NCBI GenBank assembly: GCA_046538345.1
Contig: JBKHJB010000166.1
Location: forward strand, 1 to 5,137
Length of the DNA stretch: 5,137 nt
From: PUND01 sp046538345
Lineage (GTDB): Bacteria > Planctomycetota > Phycisphaerae > SM23-33
Reading direction: 5' to 3'
Shown: positions 1 through 5,137 of the stretch, one piece after another
How positions within the stretch are numbered: the first letter of the stretch is position 1
Layout: the number at the start of each line of letters is the position of its first letter
Position numbers and translations under genes: made by a program
Notes under the pieces: generated by a model
What the model saw: the letters and a program-made list of their open reading frames with translations, nothing else
Database searches by the model: none
Told to the model about the DNA's origin: nothing

Positions 1-1637
1 GCCCCGACGGCGATGGAGCGGACGACGTGTTTCTGCACCAGCAGGAACATGAGTATGACCGGTACGATCATCAGAGCCGCGGCGGCGTTTATCTGGTGCC
101 ACTTACCGGCCCGGCCCTGCTGGAAGTTGTACACCGCCACAGCCAGCGGCTGCATGCTCGGGCGAGATATCGTGCACACCAGCGGGACGAGGAAGTTGTT
201 CCACGCCGTCAGAAAAGCGAACAGACCGACGGTGACCATGATGGGTCGGGCCATCGGAAGCGCCACGTCGAAGAACTTCCGCCACGTGCCGGCGCCGTCC
301 ACCTCGGCGGCCTCGTCCACGTCGCGCGGAAGCGTCAGGAAAAACGCCGCCATCAGCAGTGCGTTGCCCACGCCGAAGCTGGTGAGCCACAGCACCATCC
401 CCCAGAGATTCTCCATCGCGCGGATCGCCATGAGCATCTTGAAGATGGGTATTATCCGCGCCTCGCCGGGCAAGACGGCCGCCGATATCATCACGCCCAG
501 GACCACCATCTTTCCGGGAAAGCGTATCCGCGCCAGCGCGTAGCCCAGCATGGACGATATGAACACCGTCAGCACCACGACGGCCGCCGTTATCACCACG
601 CTGGTGAAAAAGTGGAGGATGAAGTTCTCCTCCTTGAGCACCACCCAGTAGTTCATGAGCTGGAACGTGCCGTCTTCGAGCAGCCCGGCGGCGACGAGGT
701 CGCGCAGCTCCCCGGCGGCGCGCTCGACGGAGTCCAGGGCGGAGTTCTTGCGGTAGTCCTCCGGCGACCAGCGGTCGGTGGCGAAGGTGGCGCGGCTTTC
801 GTGGCGGCGGATGTTCTCGTCGCGCATCGACCACAGCGCCAGTATCTGGCGGGGGTAGAGGTCCTTGTACAGTCGGCCTCGGGCGGGCGGCGAAAGCCCG
901 TAGCGATCGGGCGCCTGTCCGTCCGCGTTGTCAACGCCCGCCGGCGGCATCGGCCGCAGCGGCGCGCCGGCGGCGTGCAGAAGGTCCGCAAGGTGCGCCC
1001 GCGCCTGCGCCGGTTCCAGACCGGCTATCTGCGCATAGTCGGCGGCGGTGATGCTGTAGTATCTGCGCAGCTCCGCCGCCGTCTGCGCCACGGCGGGGTC
1101 GTCGTAGTCCGCCCGGCCCAGCCAGAGCTCCTCGCCGGGCCAATAGCTGTGCTCGTCTTCGTCGTGGACCAGTACGCCGGCGTCGAGCAGTTCGTCGAAA
1201 CCGGCCGTGTCGCCTTCAAGCTGCTCGACGTGCCTGCGGACGTTGAAGTCCCAGCCGGCCCGCTGGAGGTGGTGGAGGACCTGGAGCTTTTTCTTCAGCG
1301 CGTTGAGCAGCTCGCCGCGTTGGTCCTGGCCGGCTTCGGCGAGGCCCGGCTGAAGCGCCGTCGGCAGCACGTCGGAAAGCTCGAAGTCCTCGGAGAGCTT
1401 GTACTTCCTCTCGGGTATGGGTTTGAGGCGGTTGTTGGATGCCTCCGCCTCGGCCTTTACGCTGGTCCCGAGCATCCAGAAGAACGGATATATGTTCAGC
1501 ACGCCCAGGACGATCAGCAGCAGGTGAATGAACACCTTCGGCCAGTTGTAGCGCAGCCAGGACGCCCGCCGCGACGGCTGCGGCTTCGTCGGCGCCGGCG
1601 GCGCGCCGGGGACGAGTTGTCCGTTGGTCTCAGGCAT
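1..1637 (-). CDS. MalG-type ABC sugar permease with a large insertion in its first outer loop (3' end cut by window edge)
   Basis: This is the second permease of the same importer. 545 residues are visible and the frame is still open at the window edge. The last residues (QKHVVRSIAVG) match the usual MalG C-terminus, so probably only a handful are missing. Helix 1 is at about 34-56, ending PFFWMLGTSVK, the standard MalG sequence. The conserved continuation (NYWVVLKEENFILHFFTSVV) resumes only at about 329, giving an insertion of about 250 residues. Helices 2-6 lie at about 340-363, 377-397, 411-434, 464-487 and 517-536. GYALARIRFPGK (365-376) and the EAA loop EAAEVDGAGTWRKFF...LP (442-461) are typical. 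Normal MalG proteins are about 270-300 residues. The ATG at 1637 lies within the end of the upstream gene (8-base overlap), keeps a proline-rich cytoplasmic tail before helix 1, and implies coupled translation. The frame was translated by hand across the whole span without a stop. Confidence 0.92.
   Translation of the reverse strand, partial: MPETNGQLVPGAPPAPTKPQPSRRASWLRYNWPKVFIHLLLIVLGVLNIYPFFWMLGTSVKAEAEASNNRLKPIPERKYKLSEDFELSDVLPTALQPGLAEAGQDQRGELLNALKKKLQVLHHLQRAGWDFNVRRHVEQLEGDTAGFDELLDAGVLVHDEDEHSYWPGEELWLGRADYDDPAVAQTAAELRRYYSITAADYAQIAGLEPAQARAHLADLLHAAGAPLRPMPPAGVDNADGQAPDRYGLSPPARGRLYKDLYPRQILALWSMRDENIRRHESRATFATDRWSPEDYRKNSALDSVERAAGELRDLVAAGLLEDGTFQLMNYWVVLKEENFILHFFTSVVITAAVVVLTVFISSMLGYALARIRFPGKMVVLGVMISAAVLPGEARIIPIFKMLMAIRAMENLWGMVLWLTSFGVGNALLMAAFFLTLPRDVDEAAEVDGAGTWRKFFDVALPMARPIMVTVGLFAFLTAWNNFLVPLVCTISRPSMQPLAVAVYNFQQGRAGKWHQINAAAALMIVPVILMFLLVQKHVVRSIAVG
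657..1412 (-). other. Unrecognised insertion domain in the MalG-type permease (residues about 76-327)
   Basis: This region has no counterpart in ordinary MalG proteins and I do not recognise it as a named family. It is hydrophilic, with no membrane segment, and helix-rich. It contains leucine/alanine/glycine patterns typical of small helix-turn-helix or winged-helix units: DELLDAGVLVHDEDE (148-162), YAQIAGLEPAQARAHLADLL followed by HAAG (201-224), and LDSVERAAGELRDLVAAGLL (301-320). The last two align over 19 positions with the same ending (AAG). It sits between helices 1 and 2, a loop that is outside the cytoplasm in MalG-type permeases. Possible roles are contact with the fused binding domain, cell-envelope anchoring or gating; all are inference. 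Confidence 0.65.
1630..1637 (-). promoter_or_regulatory. 8-base start/stop overlap (ATGCCTGA) linking the two permease genes
   Basis: The second gene's ATG (1637-1635) precedes the first gene's TGA (1632-1630) in another frame. No purine-rich ribosome-binding site precedes the ATG. This arrangement is typical of translational coupling by reinitiation, which would keep the two permease subunits close to equal amounts, as expected for a heterodimeric channel. Confidence 0.8.
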
Positions 1638-4600
1638 TCGGTTCGGTCGCCGGTCTCGCGGCGGTGCGTTCTGTGGCCAGTCGGCGCTTCCAGCGGCGAG
1701 CGATTATCACCACGTTGGTGAATGTCAAAGCCATCAGCATCAGCGAGTACACGATTCCCAGGGCCGATGCGTAACCCAGGTCGGCCTCCCGGCCGTCCAC
1801 GCGCATGAAGCCCCACTTGAAGATATAGGTCGCCACCAGCTCGCTGGAGTGGTCGATCCCGCCCTCGGTAAGCACGAACACCACGCTGAACGCCCGGGCC
1901 GCTCCTATGAACGCGTTGAACGCGATGATGATGAGTATGGGTAGTATCCCCGGGATGGTGACGTGGCAGAAACGCTTCCACGGACCGGCGCCGTCCACCC
2001 TGGCGGCTTCGTAGAGGTCCGGCGAGATGGATTGCAGCCCCGCCAGCAGCAGGATGATGGTGTAGGGCAGTCCGTGCCAGATGCCGACGGCCATCACGGT
2101 GAACAGCCCAGTCTCCTTGCCGAGCCAGTCGATGGGGTCGCCGGCGTCGTCGAGGACTTCTACGCCGAGCATTCCCAGCAGCTCGTTCAGTCCGGAGTCC
2201 GGACCTTTCAAAAGTCCGATGAGTATCACGCTGACGATCGCAAGCGACGTCACCAGCGGAACGAAGAACAGCACGCGGTACACGCGGTTGGCCCGCAGGG
2301 GCAGGTTCAGCAAGCTCGCTACCAGCATCCCGATGCTTATCTGACCGATAGTCACCACCAGCATGTAGCTGAACGTGTTGGGCACCACGCGCGTCCAGAA
2401 GACGCTGTCGAAGTTCTCGGAGGTGAAGTTGAGTATCCTCGAGAAGTTTTCCCATCCGACGTTCCGCATGGTCCCCAGACCGTCGCCGCTGTGGGCCGCG
2501 AGATAGAACTGGTACAAGGACGGGTAGATGGCGAACGCGAAGATCGCCAGCATCCCCGGCAGGATGAACACGTATCCGGGCCAGTGTCGCCGTCCCTGCG
2601 AGAGGGTCTCTCTGAGCACGGGCCTGCGTCGCCGCAGGTCGCGGAGAGCCATCGCCACGAACCACACCACCGCCACGCCGAGCATCAGCGCCGGTATCCA
2701 CACCACCTGAAACGCAGTGCTGGGGCGCGAAAACTGCCAGATGTCCTCGCGGATGTCGCCCTTGTCGTTCAGCACGTCGGCGTCGGTATCGGCAGCGGCT
2801 TCTTTCAGTCGCGCGCGGGCCTGGGCTATCAGACGCTCGGTTTCGGGGTCTTCCTCGCCCTGTTGCTGACGCCGGAAGAACTTCTCTGCCGACCCCGGGT
2901 CCCACTCGGCGAAGGTCCAGTTATCGGGGCGCAGGATGCCGTCCTCTATCCGCCGGGCGAGGTCGCGATTGGCCGCTTCGGTGTAAACGTCGTTCGCCTC
3001 GCGGACCTCTCGCAGTATGGCGCCCAGGTCCTGCGTTTCGCTCTGGTAGAAGTACTTGTAGAAAACCTCCTGTTCGCTGGGCGGCTGGAGTGTTCCGTGG
3101 CGCGGCGGCTCCGGCCACATCTGACAGTGGTTCTTGAGGATGTCGTAAACCTGTAGCTGGTAAGGGTAGGGGAACCACTCGTGCTCGGTGGGCGCGCCTA
3201 TGTGCTGCATCGCCAACTGCTGCGTGCGAACAGTGCCGCGGCGACACTCGGCTCGGAGGATCTCCTCGTTGCGGTCCTCGAAATGCAGCCAGGTCCACGT
3301 GGCTTCGGGGTCGCGCGCCAGCGAGGTGAAGAACTGCACCTTGTCCTCGGCGGTGCGTGGCAGCTTGGTGCCTTCGGGTATCTCCAGACCGACCTCGTCG
3401 AACGCCAGCAGCTCGTGGAGCCGTTGCTTTTCCCTTTCGAGGACCTCTTGCTCATCGCTGTCGGAGTAGGGCAGGGGGATAGGGGCGCTGCCGAGGTCCT
3501 GTGCGGCCCAGGGGACTCGCTCGGCTCCTATCAGCGCGGCGTGCCAGCCGTCGATGAGCATGCCGGCCCGGCCCGACGCCAGAGCCGTGCGGGCGTCCTC
3601 GTAGTGTCGGCTGGACGTTCCGGGCAATACGAATCCGTCGTTGTTCAGCTTCAAAAGCAACGCGAACGCCGCGAGGCGAGCGGGGTTGGTGTATTCGAAA
3701 TAGCCGATACGTTTGCCGTCGTGCTTCTCGGCGGCTTTTCGACCGGCCGGCGTATCGGAGAAGTGCTGGTGGACGGTCCGCGTGTCTCCGGAAAAGTCGA
3801 ACGCCATCGACCCGGCGCGGCGGGCCAGCGGCTTGATGCCCCGCATCAGGTCGTGACGCCGCTGTCCCTGGAGCACGACGCCGTAGCAGACCGGCTCGCT
3901 CTTTCCGCGGTCCTCGGCCGCCAGTCGTCCGTACTCGGTCAGTATCCGCGCGGTTTCGTAAAGCTCCATCCAGGTGCGCGGGGGGCGGGGATCACCGGAA
4001 TCGTCCAGCAGTACGTCGCGATACCGCGGCAGGCGTTTGGCCGCCTCGCGGAAGATACGCTTGTTGTACGTCAGCGTGTCCGGCATGGCGATGCCGCGGA
4101 TGCCGACGGCCTTTCCGTGCATCGAGAGCAGACGGGCGGCCTCGAGGGGGTACTTCTCCGGCTGTCGCAGGAAGCGGTCGTCGGGGTTAACCTGGAAGCG
4201 ATGGATGCGCGCGTTGCCGATGAGGTACTGGTCGAAGTACAACTCCTCGCCGCGCTCGGCCAGTTTGTCCCGGATACGTTCGCGCTGCCGGGCGAGTTGC
4301 TCATCGGACGGCTGCTGGTTGTGTTGCTCCTCGTATTGCTCGCGCCACTGCCGGATTCGTTCGGCGGTCTGCTCTTCGACGAGGCGTTCGCTCTCGCCCT
4401 TCAGCAGGTCGTCCAGCGGATGGATGCCCCCCATCAGGACGTACTTCCGCAGCTCGTGGACCTGGGCGTCCATGTAGTCCGGCGGGTTGCCGGAAAGAAA
4501 GCTGACAAACAGTATGTCCTGAAGCCCGCCGGTCTCGCGGAAGTTCGGGCGGATGCTGATGTCCGGGTGTGTCTCTTCGAACTGTCGGGCGCGCTTGAGG

Positions 4601-4761
4601 TCCACCTCCGGCGAGCCCGAGCTGGTCCAGTACACGACCTTTCGCGGGCGGACCTTTTCCTGGCGGACGACGGATTCGGTCCAGTCGGCGATACCGCCCC
4701 AGGTAGAGAGCATGGCCGCCAGTCCGACACCGGCCAACAGAATGACGTGAAATCGTGACAT
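1630..4761 (-). CDS. Fused solute-binding protein and MalF-type ABC sugar permease (1043 aa)
   Basis: This is a membrane subunit of a CUT1-type ABC importer with its binding protein built in. Residues about 5-25 are a hydrophobic signal anchor or signal peptide (possible cleavage after GIA at 25; no lipobox cysteine). Residues about 40-600 resemble a family 1 solute-binding protein: KVVYWTSSGSPEVDL, FEETHPDISIRPNF, TYNKRIFREA and ALASGRAGMLIDGWHAAL are its usual landmarks. A charged linker follows, then an extra helix at about 687-706, a basic cytoplasmic stretch (RDLRRRR) and a six-helix permease at about 727-1021. The EAA loop at 917-937 (YEAARVDGAGPWKRF, then IP) is the MalK docking site. 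An ordinary MalF-type permease is about 300 residues and an ordinary binding protein about 420, so this is a true fusion plus insertions. The ATG at 4761 is the only candidate start after an in-frame TAG upstream; no Shine-Dalgarno is visible. The stop overlaps the next gene. Substrate is unknown; sugar is inferred from the family. Confidence 0.93.
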   Translation of the reverse strand: MSRFHVILLAGVGLAAMLSTWGGIADWTESVVRQEKVRPRKVVYWTSSGSPEVDLKRARQFEETHPDISIRPNFRETGGLQDILFVSFLSGNPPDYMDAQVHELRKYVLMGGIHPLDDLLKGESERLVEEQTAERIRQWREQYEEQHNQQPSDEQLARQRERIRDKLAERGEELYFDQYLIGNARIHRFQVNPDDRFLRQPEKYPLEAARLLSMHGKAVGIRGIAMPDTLTYNKRIFREAAKRLPRYRDVLLDDSGDPRPPRTWMELYETARILTEYGRLAAEDRGKSEPVCYGVVLQGQRRHDLMRGIKPLARRAGSMAFDFSGDTRTVHQHFSDTPAGRKAAEKHDGKRIGYFEYTNPARLAAFALLLKLNNDGFVLPGTSSRHYEDARTALASGRAGMLIDGWHAALIGAERVPWAAQDLGSAPIPLPYSDSDEQEVLEREKQRLHELLAFDEVGLEIPEGTKLPRTAEDKVQFFTSLARDPEATWTWLHFEDRNEEILRAECRRGTVRTQQLAMQHIGAPTEHEWFPYPYQLQVYDILKNHCQMWPEPPRHGTLQPPSEQEVFYKYFYQSETQDLGAILREVREANDVYTEAANRDLARRIEDGILRPDNWTFAEWDPGSAEKFFRRQQQGEEDPETERLIAQARARLKEAAADTDADVLNDKGDIREDIWQFSRPSTAFQVVWIPALMLGVAVVWFVAMALRDLRRRRPVLRETLSQGRRHWPGYVFILPGMLAIFAFAIYPSLYQFYLAAHSGDGLGTMRNVGWENFSRILNFTSENFDSVFWTRVVPNTFSYMLVVTIGQISIGMLVASLLNLPLRANRVYRVLFFVPLVTSLAIVSVILIGLLKGPDSGLNELLGMLGVEVLDDAGDPIDWLGKETGLFTVMAVGIWHGLPYTIILLLAGLQSISPDLYEAARVDGAGPWKRFCHVTIPGILPILIIIAFNAFIGAARAFSVVFVLTEGGIDHSSELVATYIFKWGFMRVDGREADLGYASALGIVYSLMLMALTFTNVVIIARRWKRRLATERTAARPATEPNA
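1699..2583 (-). other. MalF-type permease domain (residues about 727-1021)
   Basis: The domain begins after a basic cytoplasmic stretch with GYVFILPGMLAIFAFAIYPSL, the classic MalF-type first helix. Six helices are visible at about 728-752, 797-819, 828-851, 887-908, 936-962 and 998-1020. The EAA loop sits between helices 4 and 5 with the full E-A-A, DGAG, W, F and IP landmarks. Outer loops are of normal size here, unlike Escherichia coli MalF, which has a large loop later in the permease that contacts its binding protein. The extra helix at 687-706 and the first hydrophobic segment give an even number of helices before the permease, so the binding domain is predicted to be outside and the EAA loop inside. 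Confidence 0.88.
2962..4644 (-). other. Solute-binding domain within the fusion (residues about 40-600)
   Basis: The domain follows the order of a family 1 (MalE-like) binding protein: first strand with an aromatic (VVYWTSSGS), helix with a conserved HPDI, a YNK..F segment, a threonine/asparagine helix (TNPARLAAFALLLKL), then the SGRAGMLIDGWHA strand-helix that usually reads 'f..GkaAM...G.W'. It ends with a helix of the kind that closes these proteins (LGAILREVREANDVYTEAANRD). It is longer than a standard family member by more than 100 residues, mostly from inserts at about 118-172 and 430-520. Tryptophans at 406, 418, 489 and 491 are candidates for sugar stacking, which is inference. Domain boundaries are approximate. 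Confidence 0.8.
4246..4410 (-). other. Charged helical, probably coiled-coil, insertion in the binding domain (residues about 118-172)
   Basis: This segment is dominated by E, R, Q and K with regular hydrophobic positions (ERLVEEQTAERIRQWREQYEE, then QLARQRERIRDKLAERGEEL), broken by a short NQQPSDE turn. The pattern suggests two antiparallel helices forming a hairpin. It lies between HPLDDLL and YFDQYL, where ordinary family 1 binding proteins have a short connection. Its role is unknown; dimerisation or contact with the partner permease is possible. Confidence 0.55.
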
Positions 4762-4794
4762 ATCCGACGGTTCGCTATGCGTGCGGGGAATCCA

Positions 4795-4849
4795 TCGCCG
4801 GTGCGAGGCGCGTGTTGCTGGAGCGGGATACTAAACCATGCACCGGCGA
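4795..4849. repeat. Perfect 10-bp inverted repeat overlapping the putative promoter
   Basis: TCGCCGGTGC at 4795-4804 is the exact reverse complement of GCACCGGCGA at 4840-4849. The arms are separated by 35 bases. The right arm fills much of the spacer between the putative -35 and -10 boxes and the left arm lies just downstream of the predicted transcript start. Each arm is itself nearly palindromic around CCGG. This is the layout of a pair of repressor sites, although a chance match in GC-rich DNA or an RNA stem from a more upstream promoter is also possible. Confidence 0.45.
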
Positions 4850-4856
4850 CGAGCAA
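4828..4856 (-). promoter_or_regulatory. Possible sigma70-type promoter of the transporter operon
   Basis: On the minus strand TTGCTC (4856-4851) is followed after exactly 17 bases by TAGTAT (4833-4828). These match three of six and four of six consensus bases with ideal spacing, and lie 67 bases before the ATG. The predicted start of transcription is near 4821, giving a leader of about 60 bases. The match is modest and could be chance, but this is one of the few AT-containing places in the leader. Confidence 0.35.
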
Positions 4857-4920
4857 TCCGTTTGCTGTGTTGAACAAACCCGGCGGCGAATGGTTTCCTG
4901 CTTATCGCGAAATGCGCAAT

Positions 4921-4962
4921 CCTCTCCCTTTGGGTGAGGTCGGTCCGCAAGACCGGGAGAGG
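4921..4962. repeat. Nested GC-rich hairpin between tRNA and operon
   Basis: CCTCTCCC (4921-4928) pairs with GGGAGAGG (4955-4962), and inside it GGTC (4942-4945) pairs with GACC (4951-4954) around a CGCAA loop. No T-run follows on either strand, so it is not a standard intrinsic terminator. The CCCTCTCCC...GGGAGAGGG form resembles dispersed palindromic intergenic elements, which cannot be confirmed from one copy. Confidence 0.55.
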
Positions 4963-5004
4963 GTTCTCGCTGGTCCAGACACCCCCACCCGACCCGTGAA
5001 CTGC

Positions 5005-5017
5005 GTGCCTTCGGCAC
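5005..5017. repeat. Short stem-loop GTGCC-TTC-GGCAC
   Basis: A perfect 5-bp stem closes a three-base loop, lying between the two larger hairpins of this intergenic stretch. There is no adjacent T-run. It may be part of the same composite intergenic element as its neighbours. Confidence 0.45.
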
Positions 5018-5026
5018 TGCGGGCCA

Positions 5027-5053
5027 CCCTCCCCCTCTATGCAATGGGGAGGG
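5027..5053. repeat. Perfect 8-bp inverted repeat just downstream of the tRNA gene
   Basis: CCCTCCCC (5027-5034) pairs with GGGGAGGG (5046-5053) around an 11-base loop. On the minus strand it starts 10 bases after the last tRNA base, so it could help end or trim the tRNA transcript. It lacks the downstream T-run of a classical intrinsic terminator, so the terminator reading is weak. Confidence 0.45.
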
Positions 5054-5063
5054 GTTACACGAC

Positions 5064-5137
5064 CGCACCCGCCAGGACTCGAACCTGGAACCTGCGGTTT
5101 AGAAGACCGCTGCTCTATCCGGTTGAGCTACGGGCGC
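5064..5137 (-). tRNA. tRNA-Arg (anticodon UCU, reads AGA/AGG)
   Basis: The 74-base cloverleaf is complete and its first base coincides with the window edge. The acceptor stem GCGCCCG pairs with CGGGTGC with one G-U wobble and a G discriminator. The D stem is GCTC/GAGC, the anticodon stem is GCGGT/ACCGC around loop CTTCTAA, and the T arm is CCAGG-TTCGAGT-CCTGG. The anticodon TCT lies at 5103-5101. The 3' CCA is not encoded, so it must be added after transcription. Its promoter lies beyond the window. tRNA-Arg genes are common integration sites for mobile elements, but no copy of its 3' end was seen elsewhere in the window. Confidence 0.96.

Larger units (their letters stand above)
4762..5063. 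other. Intergenic region of about 300 bases between the tRNA and the transporter operon
   Basis: No convincing gene was found here. The half next to the tRNA (about 4921-5054) is made of GC-rich hairpins. The half next to the operon (4762-4920) is less structured, relatively AT-rich at 4856-4920, and holds the candidate promoter, the 10-bp inverted repeat, and a small palindrome TGTTGAACA at 4868-4876. Short open frames crossing it have no ribosome-binding site or recognisable protein and one runs into the tRNA. Confidence 0.7.

Noticed and set aside
103..834. Minus-strand frame of 243 codons as a separate small protein
   Set aside because: It is out of frame within the MalG-type gene, whose own frame carries the EAA loop and membrane helices over the same region.
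27..1721. Plus-strand open frame of 564 codons
   Set aside because: It lies antisense to the MalG-type permease. Its translation is rich in H, R, Q and V with no domain or membrane pattern, as expected of a shadow frame in GC-rich DNA.
1514..2905. Minus-strand open frame of 463 codons
   Set aside because: Same strand but a different frame from the fused permease, arginine-rich and lacking membrane helices. The permease frame has clear family motifs across the same bases.
1963..3156. Plus-strand open frame of 397 codons
   Set aside because: Antisense to the permease half of the fusion, with histidine/glutamine-rich composition typical of a shadow.
3181..4758. Plus-strand open frame of 525 codons
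   Set aside because: Antisense to the binding domain of the fusion; low-complexity composition, no recognisable family and no ribosome-binding site.
4755..4937. Plus-strand frame of 60 codons diverging from the operon
   Set aside because: It overlaps the start of the transporter gene and its candidate promoter, has no ribosome-binding site and no recognisable features.
5027..5053. Intrinsic terminator for the tRNA transcript
   Set aside because: The stem is good but no T-run follows on the minus strand, so it is recorded as an inverted repeat only.
4775..5068. Minus-strand frame of 97 codons between tRNA and operon
   Set aside because: It begins inside the tRNA gene, crosses all the hairpins, and has no recognisable protein features.

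Overview
The window is GC-rich and holds one divergent-free, minus-strand transport locus plus one tRNA gene. The genes read right to left. The tRNA-Arg(UCU) occupies the right edge (5137 to 5064). It is followed by an intergenic stretch of about 300 bases rich in hairpins (5063 to 4762). Two overlapping coding sequences fill the rest: a 1043-residue protein (4761 to 1630) and a second protein that starts at 1637 and runs off the left edge after 545 visible residues.

Both proteins are membrane subunits of a carbohydrate-type (CUT1, MalFG-like) ABC importer, and both are unusually built. The first carries a complete extracytoplasmic solute-binding domain at its N-terminus, joined through an extra transmembrane helix to a MalF-type permease. 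The second is a MalG-type permease about twice the normal length, because roughly 250 residues are inserted between its first and second transmembrane helices. That places the insert on the outer face of the membrane. The insert contains segments with the spacing of winged-helix domains. Each permease keeps a clear EAA loop (EAA..DGAG.W..F....LP type) for docking a MalK-like ATPase, but no ATPase gene is in the window. The likely working model is a transporter whose binding protein is tethered to one permease, while the other permease presents a large outer domain that could touch or gate it. The substrate is inferred to be a sugar or oligosaccharide only from the family.

The genome is that of a GC-rich bacterium. 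The lack of obvious Shine-Dalgarno sequences and the oversized fused CUT1 subunits would fit Planctomycetota (for example Phycisphaerae-like lineages), but this is a low-confidence guess. The intergenic region contains a plausible sigma70-type promoter for the operon, a 10-bp perfect inverted repeat overlapping it, and three GC-rich hairpins between that promoter and the tRNA. Large open frames on the plus strand (up to 564 codons) are antisense shadows of the two real genes.
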